Shown: in pieces, positions 19,574 through 28,825 of the stretch
Layout: each line of letters begins with the position of its first letter
Numbering within the stretch: the stretch's first letter is position 1
Origin: Streptomyces sp. PH10-H1
Lineage (GTDB): Bacteria; Actinomycetota; Actinomycetes; Streptomycetales; Streptomycetaceae
NCBI RefSeq assembly: GCF_030063355.1
Contig: NZ_JASISZ010000063.1
Span: forward strand, 1-48,641
Direction: 5' to 3'
Length of the DNA stretch: 48,641 bases
Made by a program: the position numbers and the translations under genes
Notes under the pieces: model-generated
Told to the model about the DNA's origin: nothing
The model's database searches: none
The model's input: the letters and a program-made list of their open reading frames with translations, nothing else

Positions 19574-21805
19574 ATGTCTGAGAACCATGATGCAATCGTC
19601 GTAGACGCGAAGACGGAGGGCGGAGGTGGCTGCCCGGTCGCGCACGGGCGCGCCCCGCACCCGACGCAGGGCGGCGGAAACCGCCAGTGGTGGCCGGAGC
19701 GGCTCAACCTGAAGATCCTCGCCAAGAACCCCGCCGTGGCCAACCCCCTCGGCGAGGAGTTCGACTACGCCGAGGCGTTCAAGACCCTCGACCTCCCGGC
19801 CGTGAAGCGGGACATCGCGGAGGTGCTGACGACCTCGCAGGACTGGTGGCCGGCCGACTTCGGCAACTACGGCCCACTCATGATCCGGATGGCGTGGCAC
19901 AGCGCGGGCACCTACCGGATCAGCGACGGCCGCGGCGGCGCCGGGGCCGGGCAGCAGCGCTTCGCCCCCCTCAACAGCTGGCCGGACAACGTAAGCCTCG
20001 ACAAGGCCCGCCGCCTGCTGTGGCCGGTCAAGAAGAAGTACGGCCAGGCGCTCTCGTGGGCCGACCTCATGATCCTCACCGGCAACGTCGCTCTGGAATC
20101 GATGGGCTTCGAGACCTTCGGCTTCGGCGGCGGTCGTGCGGACGTGTGGGAGCCCGACGAGGACGTCTACTGGGGTCCCGAAACCACCTGGCTCGACGAC
20201 GAGCGCTACACCGGCGACCGGGAGCTGGAGAACCCCCTCGGCGCGGTCCAGATGGGCCTCATCTACGTCAACCCGGAGGGCCCCAACGGCAACCCTGACC
20301 CGCTGGCCGCGGCCCGCGACATCCGTGAGACGTTCCGCCGGATGGCGATGAACGACGAGGAGACGGTCGCCCTGATCGCGGGCGGCCACACCTTCGGCAA
20401 GACCCACGGCGCGGGCCCGGCGGAGAGCGTCGGCGACGACCCCGAGGCTGCCCCGCTGGAGCAGCAGGGCCTCGGCTGGAAGAACTCCTTCGGCACCGGC
20501 AAGGGCGGGGACGCGATCACCAGCGGCCTCGAGGGCATCTGGACGAACACCCCGGTGACCTGGGACAACAGCTTCTTCGAGATCCTGTTCGGCAACGAGT
20601 GGGAGCTGTTCCAGAGCCCCGCCGGTGCGAACCAGTGGAGGCCCAAGGACGGCGCCGGGGCGGGCACCGTCCCCGACGCCCACGACCCGTCGAAGAGCCA
20701 CGCCCCGACGATGCTGACGACCGACCTCTCGCTCCGCATCGACCCGGCGTACGAGCAGATCTCGCGACGCTTCCTCGAGAACCCCGAGGAGCTCGCGGAC
20801 GCCTTCGCACGCGCGTGGTTCAAGCTGACCCACCGCGACATGGGACCGGTCGTGCGCTACCTCGGCCCGGAGGTCCCGGCCGAGACGCTGCTGTGGCAGG
20901 ACCCCCTCCCCGCAGTGACGCACGAGCTCATCGACGCCGAGGACATCGCCCTCCTCAAGGGCCAGATCCTCGCCTCGGACCTGTCGGTGTCCCAGATCGT
21001 GTCCACCGCGTGGGCGTCGGCCTCGTCCTTCCGTGGCAGCGACAAGCGCGGCGGTGCCAACGGTGCGCGCATCCGCCTCCAGCCGCAGAGCGGGTGGGAG
21101 GTCAACGAGCCCGATCAGCTGGCGACGGTGCTGCGCGCTCTGAAGGGGATCCAGGGGGCCTTCAACGCCGCCCGGACAGGCGGCAAGCAGGTCTCGCTCG
21201 CCGACCTGATCGTGCTCGCCGGTGGTGCGGGCGTCGAGCAGGCCGCCAAGGACGCCGGCTTCGATGTCAAGGTCTCCTTCACGCCGGGCCGCGTGGACGC
21301 GTCGCAGGAGCAGACCGACGTGGAGTCGTTCGCGGCGCTCGAGCCGACCGCCGACGGGTTCCGCAACTACCTCGGGAAGGGCAACCGGCTGCCGGCCGAG
21401 TACCTGCTGATCGACCGGGCGAACCTGCTGACCCTGAGCGCCCCCGAGTTGACGGTCCTCGTCGGTGGCCTCCGCGTCCTGGGTGCGAACTACCAGCAGT
21501 CGTCGATCGGCGTCTTCACCACGTCCCCCGGGTCTTTGACCAACGACTTCTTCGTCAACCTGCTCGACCTGGGCACGACGTGGAAGGCTACGTCCGAGGA
21601 CGCGAACACGTTCGAGGGTCGCGACGCCACTACGGGCGAGGTCAAGTGGACGGGCAGCCGTGCCGACCTCGTCTTCGGGTCGAACTCCGAACTGCGCGCG
21701 GTCGCGGAGGTCTATGCGGGCGATGACGCGAAGGAGAAGTTCGTGAATGACTTCGTCGCGGCGTGGGACAAGGTGATGAACCTCGACCGGTTCGACCTCG
21801 TCTGA
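19574..21805 (+). CDS. katG: Catalase-peroxidase
   Basis: A 743-residue bifunctional haem catalase-peroxidase of full length with two peroxidase-like halves. The distal site is RMAWHSAGTYR. The residues of the Trp-Tyr-Met adduct are visible as the Trp in that motif, the Tyr in GLIYVNPEGPNG and the Met in RRMAMNDEETV. The proximal haem ligand is the His in ALIAGGHTFGKTHGA. It detoxifies hydrogen peroxide in the cytoplasm. It lies 33 bases after the broken furS-like gene and would share its promoter, equivalent to the furS-cpeB arrangement in Streptomyces. Confidence 0.97.
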   Translation: MSENHDAIVVDAKTEGGGGCPVAHGRAPHPTQGGGNRQWWPERLNLKILAKNPAVANPLGEEFDYAEAFKTLDLPAVKRDIAEVLTTSQDWWPADFGNYGPLMIRMAWHSAGTYRISDGRGGAGAGQQRFAPLNSWPDNVSLDKARRLLWPVKKKYGQALSWADLMILTGNVALESMGFETFGFGGGRADVWEPDEDVYWGPETTWLDDERYTGDRELENPLGAVQMGLIYVNPEGPNGNPDPLAAARDIRETFRRMAMNDEETVALIAGGHTFGKTHGAGPAESVGDDPEAAPLEQQGLGWKNSFGTGKGGDAITSGLEGIWTNTPVTWDNSFFEILFGNEWELFQSPAGANQWRPKDGAGAGTVPDAHDPSKSHAPTMLTTDLSLRIDPAYEQISRRFLENPEELADAFARAWFKLTHRDMGPVVRYLGPEVPAETLLWQDPLPAVTHELIDAEDIALLKGQILASDLSVSQIVSTAWASASSFRGSDKRGGANGARIRLQPQSGWEVNEPDQLATVLRALKGIQGAFNAARTGGKQVSLADLIVLAGGAGVEQAAKDAGFDVKVSFTPGRVDASQEQTDVESFAALEPTADGFRNYLGKGNRLPAEYLLIDRANLLTLSAPELTVLVGGLRVLGANYQQSSIGVFTTSPGSLTNDFFVNLLDLGTTWKATSEDANTFEGRDATTGEVKWTGSRADLVFGSNSELRAVAEVYAGDDAKEKFVNDFVAAWDKVMNLDRFDLV

Positions 21806-22461
21806 TCATGACGTCCTCAGTCCGAAGGGCTCTCTCGGTGCGATAGGCCGTCGGTCGGGCCGGCCGAAGGTTCATGTGCGAGCGGACGCATCGCCCGTCG
21901 CGGCACAGACTCCACCCGACGGAGTGCTGTCGGTCCAGACGCGGGTGCGCATGCCTCAAGACCTCGGATACCCGATCGACGACGCATAGCAGGAGATCGA
22001 AAGGATCCAGGCCCGCGGCCGCACCCGGGGCGAGGAGCGCTTCGGTCGGCGATCTCCAGCTCAGGCCACTGCCGCGGCGACGACACGGTGACGCCGAGCT
22101 ATCGCCTCTGCGCCACGGCCTCGGTGCGAGCCGTCGGAGCCCGTACCGCGGCAGTGTCGGATCACGCCGCGCGCCCTGAGACGGTGGCGCCTGTGTGGAA
22201 CGGATCCCGCCGTGGTGCATCGATCGGCTGCGGTCGCGTGCCGCCTGCGGCAGTCGTAGCGTCGAAGTATGTCTTCGCACCGCGCACGGACCGGGCTGAG
22301 GCGCACCGTGGCCTCCGCTCGACGCCCGCGGTGTTCGTGGCGATGTCCGTCTGAGCCCGGATCGGCACAGCCGCGGCCCGCCCGGTGCGGCTGTGCGACC
22401 ACTGACGGGCCTTGTCGCCTCCGAGATGCCTACTGGATACGTTCACCGTTGGGAGTACCCC
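21806..22461. other. Region without a convincing gene
   Basis: No start-supported gene or recognised domain was found on either strand. Open frames here have poor third-position bias. A short broken frame near 21950 (MPQDLGYPIDDA then a stop, then QEIERIQARGRTRGEERF) may be a decayed small gene. Confidence 0.45.
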
Positions 22462-22716
22462 ATGTCCGAGCGTCCGGGTTTCGAGCTCACCTTCACCAAC
22501 CCTCTCCCGGTGGACGGCGCCCCCGCCCAGCAGGTCGTCGAGGTCTTCGCGACGACGGCGATCGGGTCGGGCGGCTATCCGATCTATGTCGACGCAAGCA
22601 AGATCATCCGTGCCGAGATCAGCGACTCGGGCCAGGTACGCATGATCGCGAGCGGAGGCGGCCAACGCCCACAGTCGCCCTCAGCGGTCCATCGCCTGCC
22701 ACCGACCGACAGCTGA
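22462..22716 (+). CDS. Small DUF6296-like protein
   Basis: An 84-residue protein starting MSERPGFELTFTN, with the block YPIYVDASKIIRAEISDSGQ and VRMIASGGGQRP. This matches, from memory, a small Streptomyces/Kitasatospora family catalogued as DUF6296. GGGAG lies six bases before the ATG. No function is known. It stands alone between katG and the GlxA-type regulator. Confidence 0.65.
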   Translation: MSERPGFELTFTNPLPVDGAPAQQVVEVFATTAIGSGGYPIYVDASKIIRAEISDSGQVRMIASGGGQRPQSPSAVHRLPPTDS

Positions 22717-22795
22717 CAACCACCGGGGCGCAGCCGGTGACCGGCTGGGGGCTGCCGATGCAGTTGCTCTCAGCCTCGATCTCCTGTTCACCGGC

Positions 22796-23788
22796 CTATG
22801 AGGCGGAATGCCGGAATCTATTTCGGTACTCCGTCGGTGTCGTGTTGAGTTTCCTGCGGAATGCACGGATGAGGGTGTCGGTCGTGTGGAAGCCGCAGGT
22901 GGACGCGACGCGTGCGAGGGAATCATCCGTGGATTCCAGTTGGTTGCGCGCCACTTCGACGCGAGCTGATTCGATGTAGGCCGCCGGGGTCATGCTGAGT
23001 TCGTTCTTGAAGATTCGGGTGAGCTGTCGTTCGCTGACGTGGGCGTGGCCGGCGAGGTCGGCGACAGTGAGGTGTCCGGCGATGTTCCCCGTGATGTAGT
23101 GGCGGAGATCGTCGATGCGTCGCGATGTCGAGACGGGCTCGATCGGGACACTGAACTGGCTTTGCCCACTCGGGCGTTTCAGGTACATCACGAGCTGCCG
23201 GGCGACGCGAAGGGCGACGGCCTCGCCGAAGTCATCGGCGACGAGGGCGAGTGACAGGTCGAGGCAGGCACTGATGCCCGCGCCGGTCCACACATCGTGA
23301 TCGCGGATGAAGATCGGGTCGGCGTCGACCTCGATCGACGGATGGTCGGTGGCGAGTTGCTGGGCGGTCGACCAGTGGGTGGTGGCGCGCTTGCCGTCCA
23401 GCAGCCCGGCGGCGGCGAGGATATGTGCTCCCACACAGACGGATGTGACGCGGCGTGTCCTGCCCGCGAGTGTCTTCACCCAGTTGACCACGGTGGGGTC
23501 GGCAAGGGCGTGGACGCGGTGTTGGTCGTCGACTTCCACCGAGCCGGGGACGATGAGGGTGTCGATACTCCTCGTGGACACTTCCTGGAAGGTGGCATCG
23601 GGCAGGACGCGAACTCCGGCGGAAGTGGTGACGGGGCCCATGGTTTCGGCGGCCAGAACGACGTGGTAACCCGTCCCGTCGTCCACCTCTCGTTGCAGCA
23701 GGGAGAACACCTCCGGGGGGCCGGTGACGTCCAGCAGGTCGACGCCGTCGAAGAGGACGACGACGATGAACCGTTTGATGCTGCTCAA
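22796..23788 (-). CDS. GlxA-family transcriptional regulator (DJ-1/PfpI plus AraC HTH)
   Basis: A 330-residue protein. An N-terminal DJ-1/PfpI-like domain (IVVVLFDGVDLLDVTGPPEV; nucleophile-elbow region VTSVCVGAHILAAAGLL) is followed by an AraC-type double helix-turn-helix (VADLAGHAHVSERQLTRIFK and VASTCGFHTTDTLIRAFRRK). TTG 23788 is the preferred start because GGAG lies five bases upstream; longer ATG starts up to 23926 lack support. It is divergent from the isochorismatase-family gene, its likely target. Confidence 0.88.
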   Translation of the reverse strand: MSSIKRFIVVVLFDGVDLLDVTGPPEVFSLLQREVDDGTGYHVVLAAETMGPVTTSAGVRVLPDATFQEVSTRSIDTLIVPGSVEVDDQHRVHALADPTVVNWVKTLAGRTRRVTSVCVGAHILAAAGLLDGKRATTHWSTAQQLATDHPSIEVDADPIFIRDHDVWTGAGISACLDLSLALVADDFGEAVALRVARQLVMYLKRPSGQSQFSVPIEPVSTSRRIDDLRHYITGNIAGHLTVADLAGHAHVSERQLTRIFKNELSMTPAAYIESARVEVARNQLESTDDSLARVASTCGFHTTDTLIRAFRRKLNTTPTEYRNRFRHSAS

Positions 23789-23940
23789 GGGGTCTCCGTC
23801 CGGTCGGCAGCAGTGCCGCGACGATGTCCGTATCTGCAAGTTGCATGACATTGCCGCCACGCGTGGCACATCATAACGTTGGACACAGTCATCACGCGGT
23901 GGCCCAAACCTTTCGACACCCATCACAAGAGGATGCCTCC

Positions 23941-24573
23941 ATGCCTACGACAACCCTGCGTGAACTCAACAGCTTCGATCAGACTCCGGCATCACTGGCC
24001 GGTGCGACGCTGATCCTGATCGACTACCAGAACACCTACACCCGTGGCGTGATGGAGCTGGCGGGATGGGAGGCAGCCCTCGACTCGGCCGTCGCACTGC
24101 TGGCCAGTGCCAGGACCGCCGGCGCGAAGGTCATCCACGTCATCAACGACGGCGGCGAGGGAACCCCGTACGACATCCGAACCGAGATCGGCCAGATCCA
24201 CCCCAGTGTGGCGCCCATCGAGGGCGAACCGGTCGTCGTCAAGACCGTTCCCAACGCGTTCGTCGACACCGACCTGGGCGAACACATCGACGCCGCCGGC
24301 AACAAGGACGTCATCATCGCCGGGTTCATGACCCACATGTGCGTGGCCTTCACCGCGTCCGGCGCGTTCCTGCGCGGCAACCGGCCCACCGTCGTCGCCG
24401 ACGCCTGCGCGACCAGGCCTCTTCGGACAGCGGTTTCCGACGTGTCCGCCGAACAGCTCCACCACAGCGCGCTCGCGACGATCGACGACCTCTACGGGGT
24501 CGTTGTCCCGTCCGGCTGTTGGTTGGGCAACGGCGGAGACATGGAACGGCCATTGCGGGACTCTTCCAGGTAG
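23941..24573 (+). CDS. Isochorismatase-family cysteine hydrolase
   Basis: A 210-residue alpha/beta hydrolase of the isochorismatase/nicotinamidase superfamily. The catalytic triad is visible: Asp in LILIDYQNTY, Lys in VVKTVPNAF and Cys in AGFMTHMCVAFTA. Such enzymes hydrolyse isochorismate, nicotinamide or other amides. GAGG lies eight bases before the ATG. The divergent GlxA-type regulator commonly pairs with this kind of enzyme. It converges with the LCP gene, leaving 25 bases. Confidence 0.88.
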   Translation: MPTTTLRELNSFDQTPASLAGATLILIDYQNTYTRGVMELAGWEAALDSAVALLASARTAGAKVIHVINDGGEGTPYDIRTEIGQIHPSVAPIEGEPVVVKTVPNAFVDTDLGEHIDAAGNKDVIIAGFMTHMCVAFTASGAFLRGNRPTVVADACATRPLRTAVSDVSAEQLHHSALATIDDLYGVVVPSGCWLGNGGDMERPLRDSSR

Positions 24574-24598
24574 GTGAACCAGGAGAACCTTCGGGCCG

Positions 24599-26191
24599 TC
24601 AGCCGCCGGAGCCGAAGACCGTGTTGGCGCAGGTGTCCTGGTCCGCGGAGCGGGCGTCGGCCACAACGGTGGAGGGGAGCGCGGTGGGTGCTCCGGCCGG
24701 CTTCGCCGCGTCCTGGCCGGGTGTGTAGTTCTTGCCGAGGACGAGCCGGATACCGGCGGCGGAGACCGGCGCTAGGGTGGCGCCGGGGAATTGGGCGGTG
24801 ACCTTCTGCGCGTCGGCGCGCCGGCCGGCCCCGTACTCGACGACCGTCGTGTCGTACGGCTGGGCGGTTGCGGCGACCGTGCCGCTGACGCTGAAGCCGG
24901 CCCTTTGGAGGGCGCTCGCCGCCTTGCCCGCGAGACCTGTGGTCGCGGTGCCGTCGAGCACGACGAGCCGGATGCCCGCACCGTCCATCCCGGCCGTCGG
25001 TGGCGGAACGGCCGGGGCGGACGACGGCGACCCCGCCGCAGGAGCAGCGGTCTGCGACCCGGTGGCGTTCTGCCCGTCGATGGTCCGGTCGGCCTTGAGG
25101 GTGGCCCACAGGGTGTCGACCTCGGGGTGGACCAACTCGACGCGCTCACCGCTGAAGCGCCAGGGGGTGGTCAGGAATTTGAGCTCGTGCAGGTCGATGT
25201 TCTTCAGCGACGAGCCGAATTCCAGCAGTTTCGCGACCGAGTCGAGACCCGGATCGACGACCAGCGACCTGGTCGCCGCGTCCGCGAGCGGCAGCAACGT
25301 GGTGGGTTTGATGCCCTGCCCCTTGATCTTGGACACCAGCGAGCCGAGGAAGGCCTGTTGGCGCATCATCCGGCCGATGTCGGAACCGTCCCCGATACCG
25401 TGCCGCAGCCGCACGTAGTCCAGGGCCTGCTGTCCCTGGACGTTCTGTTTGCCCTTGCTGAGGACCAGATTTCCCCTGGCGCCCAGGTTCGGGTTGATGT
25501 CGCGGTCGTAGATGTCGTTCGGCAGGCAGACCTCTACCCCGTGGACGGCCTTCGTCATCGCCGCGAAGCCCTCGAAGGTCGCCACGATGGTGTGATCCAC
25601 CCGCAGGCCGGTGAGCTTCTCGACCGTGTTCTGCGTGCAGGCTGGATTGCCCGCGTCGGTCTCCCCCACCGAGAACGCCTCGTTGAACATGGTGTGGGAC
25701 CGCTCGCCGGTCCATGTCCCGTCCGACAGACGGCAGGCGGGGATGGTGACCAGGGTGTCGCGGGGAATGGAGATGCCGATCGCGTGCCTGTGGTTCGCGT
25801 AGACGTGCAGCAGGATCGTGGTATCCGAGCGGGCGGTGCCGCTCTCTCCGCCACCGAGGCTGCTGTTGGCACCGCCGCGCGAGTCGGAGCCGATGAGCAG
25901 GACGTTGACCGGGGTGTTCCCGGTGGCGTCGGGTACGGCGGCGGGCGGACGCTCCCGGCTGATCGCCTCGGCGGGGAAACTCTTGATGTTGCCGGTGAGC
26001 CGGTAGTAGATCGCGCCGCCCGAGACGACCAGCAGCACCAGCGTGCCGGCTGCCGTCCAGGCGACGATTCTCTTGATTCGACGGCCGGTTCCGCGCGCTG
26101 TCGGGGCGGGCGGGCCGTCGGCCGTGGCCTCGGGTATCTCCTCCGGGGCCACCCCATCATGTTCGTACGTCTCGTCCCGCGCGCCTGGCAT
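24599..26191 (-). CDS. LCP (LytR-CpsA-Psr) family cell-wall glycopolymer ligase with LytR_C domain
   Basis: A 530-residue membrane-anchored protein. A basic cytoplasmic N-terminus is followed by a membrane segment at about residues 40-62 (IVAWTAAGTLVLLVVSGGAI). The LCP catalytic domain has NVLLIGSDSRGG, ARSDTTILLHVY, ISIPRDTLVTIP and LDYVRLRHGIGDGSDIGRMM. A Pro/Ala-rich linker leads to a C-terminal LytR_C domain (IRLVVLDGTATTGLAGKAA). LCP proteins transfer secondary polymers to peptidoglycan outside the membrane. GGAGAGG precedes ATG 26191. Confidence 0.92.
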   Translation of the reverse strand: MPGARDETYEHDGVAPEEIPEATADGPPAPTARGTGRRIKRIVAWTAAGTLVLLVVSGGAIYYRLTGNIKSFPAEAISRERPPAAVPDATGNTPVNVLLIGSDSRGGANSSLGGGESGTARSDTTILLHVYANHRHAIGISIPRDTLVTIPACRLSDGTWTGERSHTMFNEAFSVGETDAGNPACTQNTVEKLTGLRVDHTIVATFEGFAAMTKAVHGVEVCLPNDIYDRDINPNLGARGNLVLSKGKQNVQGQQALDYVRLRHGIGDGSDIGRMMRQQAFLGSLVSKIKGQGIKPTTLLPLADAATRSLVVDPGLDSVAKLLEFGSSLKNIDLHELKFLTTPWRFSGERVELVHPEVDTLWATLKADRTIDGQNATGSQTAAPAAGSPSSAPAVPPPTAGMDGAGIRLVVLDGTATTGLAGKAASALQRAGFSVSGTVAATAQPYDTTVVEYGAGRRADAQKVTAQFPGATLAPVSAAGIRLVLGKNYTPGQDAAKPAGAPTALPSTVVADARSADQDTCANTVFGSGG

Positions 26192-26266
26192 CTGCGTACC
26201 TCTCCCCTGATGTGCGGCTCCTGAGTCGCACACCGGAGATCGTCGCAGACGGATATGAGGATAGTG

Positions 26267-27352
26267 TTAGATTCTTCGAACAGTTCCGAACAGTGACGAA
26301 AGCCTGACGACGGCCCGACGACGGGGCCCGGTCGGACCCGCCGTCAGGCCGTCGGAGAAGGCCGTCGGATCAGGACCGCCCCGGGCGCCGACGACGCAGG
26401 CGCCCGCCGCGTGCGCCCGGTCGATGATCTGCCGGTATCCGGCGACCAGATCGGCGACCGTGACACCGCTGTGCGCCTTGATGTCGTTGATGCCCTCGAA
26501 GAGGAACACCGTGCGGATCCCGGGCTGCGAGAGCACATCGCGCTGCAGCCGCCCCAGGGCGCTCTGCCCGGCGCCGTCCGCCAGCACCTTGCTGCCGGAG
26601 ATCCCCTCGTTGGCGACTCCCTTGATGCCGGTACCGGCCGCGCCCTGGAGCCGCCGGGAGAGGTAGTCGGGCCACCGGCGGTTGGTATCCGTACTCGACT
26701 GCCAGCCGTCGGTGATCGAGTCGCCGAGCGTGACCACGGCGCCGGTCTGCGCCCCGGTCTCCACACTGACCGCGTCGAGGTAGAACCACGATCCGATCCG
26801 CTCGGTCCAACTGCCCGCGCCCTCCTCACCGGCGTGGTCGCCGCCGGCCGCGTAGGACGTCTGCATGGCCATGCCGTGGCCAGTCGCCGGCCCCTCGGCC
26901 GCCACCACGTGCAGGCTGATGACGAGATTGCTCTGGGCCCCCAGCGATCCGGCCAGCGCATCGCTGTACACGGTGGCACCCGGCGCCAGCGTGACTGCCG
27001 GCCCGCCGCTGAAAGTGAGTCGGTGGCTGCTGCCGGGGACGAGCTGCGCACCGTCCTTCTGCTGTCCGGCGTAGATGCTGTCGAACGTCACCGGGGGGTC
27101 GTCGAACGCGTTGGACAGCCGGATGCGCGGGTTGCCGCCGCCGACGCTGGTACGGACGACAGGCCGGTAGCTGTGATCGGCGACCGCCGTACCCATCCGG
27201 TCTGCGCTCGCCCCCCACGTCACCACCTGATGGGAGGACGTGCGCGCTGCCGATGCCGACGCCGCGGAGGCCGGTGCGCACAGCGCGACGACCAGAGCGC
27301 AGACGAGTCCTGCCGCACGGCCACGGTGCGGGAACCACGGACGGCGGCTCAT
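26267..27352 (-). pseudogene. Secreted SGNH/GDSL esterase lacking its C-terminal catalytic block
   Basis: The N-terminus has a signal peptide (AAGLVCALVVALCAPASAAS). The SGNH fold follows with the nucleophile in VVTLGDSITDGWQS, the Gly block in GVANEGISGSKV and the Asn block in FLFEGINDIKAHS. After HAAGACVVGA the expected family sequence gives way to GGPDPTAFSDGL and a stop. The final DxxH block with the catalytic His is absent, so a deletion or frameshift near 26390 has probably killed the gene. Its ATG overlaps the stop of the upstream GH95 fragment. Confidence 0.75.
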
Positions 27353-27690
27353 CGGCCGACGTCCCGCAGGGTGACGGAGCCGCCCGGTTTGAGGCTGAGA
27401 TCGCGGGCCACTCCCCCGTAGGACACCGTGGTGCTGCGTCCGCCGACACTGCGCAGCCGCGCCTCGGTGACCTTTCCGTCCTGCCAGCGCAGGTCGACGA
27501 CGAAGCCACCGCGTACCCCGACGCCAGTGACCGATCCGGAGCGCGCCCAGGCTTCGGGGAGCGCGGGCAGCAGCTCGATGTGGCCGGGGCGGGAGTAGAC
27601 CAGCATCTCGATCATGGCGGCCGAGGTGCCGAAGTTGGACTCGATCTGGAAGATGCCGCGGCCCTTCGACACCTCGTAGATGTCGAAGGC
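27349..27690 (-). pseudogene. C-terminal fragment of a GH95-like glycoside hydrolase
   Basis: The frame GIFQIESNFGTSAAMIEML, then YSRPGHIELLPALPEAWA and the beta-rich tail VTEARLRSVGGRSTTVSY match the C-terminal end of GH95 (alpha-L-fucosidase type) enzymes. The ~600-residue N-terminal part is missing; homology ends near 27690, where unrelated A/T-rich sequence begins. It overlaps the GDSL gene by ATGA, so both once formed a carbohydrate-degrading operon that a rearrangement cut on both sides. Confidence 0.72.
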
Positions 27691-27858
27691 TGAAATCTAA
27701 GGGCCAGGTCATCGATCCTTCCTGGGGAATAGTGCCTGCTCACAGCCTGTAGGCCTAGCTGTTATTGGCGAGATTTAGCGGATACTAGCGCCTACCCCCC
27801 TTGAACGTCTCCCGCCCATCTCCCACCTCTCCCCGGGCCCGCCGGGGGCATGACGAAA

Positions 27859-27907
27859 CCGGCCCCGGATCGATACCACTTGGGGATGGGAGGCGATCCG
27901 GGGCCGG
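27859..27907. terminator. Strong hairpin at the left edge of the plasmid-like block
   Basis: A perfect 14-bp inverted repeat, CCGGCCCCGGATCG at 27859-27872 and its complement at 27894-27907, encloses a 21-base loop. Read on the minus strand it is followed by TTTCG. It sits between the cut GH95 gene and the GntR-led block and is a likely terminator. The rest of 27691-28180 contains no recognised gene. Confidence 0.6.
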
Positions 27908-27942
27908 CAACGTGTTCAACGAGAGCCCTGGCCAGCGATTAC

Positions 27943-27977
27943 GATCAATGTGGTCACTCAAATGAGTGAGTTTGATC
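27943..27977. promoter_or_regulatory. Nested inverted repeats, candidate operator upstream of the GntR-like gene
   Basis: CACTCA-AA-TGAGTG at 27955-27968 is flanked by GATCAA (27943-27948) and TTGATC (27972-27977). A TTGACA hexamer at 27983-27988 follows at once. This suits a repressor site next to a promoter reading towards the GntR-like gene. Confidence 0.5.
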
Positions 27978-28118
27978 GAGCGTTGACACAATTTGTGGCC
28001 ATCCGCCCACCGCTAGAAGGGGTACACGGCAGGCGGATGGCCTCACGACGACGGACAGACTCTGAATCCGGCGCCGAGTTCATGGAGGGCCACACCTCAT
28101 GGCGGCCCTGGATATATC

Positions 28119-28135
28119 AAGAGGCTGAGCCTCTT
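28119..28135 (+). terminator. Short hairpin in the leader of the GntR-like gene
   Basis: AAGAGGC-TGA-GCCTCTT forms a 7-bp stem with a 3-base loop 46 bases before the GntR-like start. There is no clear U-run, so it may be a structured leader or attenuator rather than a terminator. Confidence 0.35.
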
Positions 28136-28180
28136 CCTACGCTGGCGATCCCATCAGGATGATCATCGCCAGGGGTCTAA

Positions 28181-28825
28181 ATGCCCGCCGCCGCCATGGC
28201 GCGCCACCGTCGCATCGCCGCCGACCTCAGGCGACGCATCGCGGCCGGCGACTGGAGACCCGGCGAGCAGATCCCCTCCCGGGCCGACCTCGGCGTCGAG
28301 TACCGGGTGCACGAGCAGACGATCCGGTTGGCGATCGTGCTGCTCCGTCAGGAGGGAGTTCTCGACAGTGAGCAGCGCCAACGCCCGTGGGTGGCGCACC
28401 CTCCTGCTGTGCGTACTCTCACCAACCCGGACGCCCCGTGGCCCTACGGTTCCGAGACGACGGACACCACGCCCGTCCGGGCCACCGCGGATCTGGCTGC
28501 GGGCCTCGATGTTCCCCTGGGTGTCCGGTTGCAGACGGAGTCCTTGGAGTGCTGGGATCCGCAGGGCCGGTCCTCGCTGCTGATCACTAGCTGGTGGCGC
28601 GGCACGACCCGGAAGGCCCACGCCGGGTTCACCGTTGAGGTCGACACGGTGGCCCTGAATCGGGGCCAGGCTGAGGCGTTGCGGCTGCCGATCGACACGA
28701 TTGCCCTGCTGCTGGTGCGGACTCGCCTGGATGCCCAGGGCGGGCCTGTAGAGACGGCTGATCTGATCCTCCCTCGGGACAGATGGCGGCTGAGGTGGGG
28801 GAATGCCCACGACCGTAGCGGCTGA
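28181..28825 (+). CDS. GntR-family regulator with UTRA-like domain
   Basis: A 214-residue regulator. The N-terminal GntR winged helix is RIAADLRRRIAAGDWRPGEQ then IPSRADLGVEYRVHEQTIRL. The C-terminal part has the UTRA-like pattern (TSWWRGTTRKAHAGF and LPIDTIALLLVRTRLDAQG). AGGGG lies five bases before ATG 28181. GntR-type proteins such as KorSA are typical transfer repressors of Streptomyces integrative elements. This one may be such a regulator, but no transfer gene is visible. The stretch 28826-29095 has no recognised gene. Confidence 0.8.
   Translation: MPAAAMARHRRIAADLRRRIAAGDWRPGEQIPSRADLGVEYRVHEQTIRLAIVLLRQEGVLDSEQRQRPWVAHPPAVRTLTNPDAPWPYGSETTDTTPVRATADLAAGLDVPLGVRLQTESLECWDPQGRSSLLITSWWRGTTRKAHAGFTVEVDTVALNRGQAEALRLPIDTIALLLVRTRLDAQGGPVETADLILPRDRWRLRWGNAHDRSG

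Noticed and set aside
21950..22090. Possible broken small gene near 21950
   Set aside because: The short frames are suggestive, but there is no family match or start evidence strong enough for its own feature.
27950..28162. 70-codon plus-strand frame before the GntR-like gene
   Set aside because: It runs through the operator-like inverted repeats, the -35-like hexamer and the hairpin and has no ribosome site; more likely a leader.
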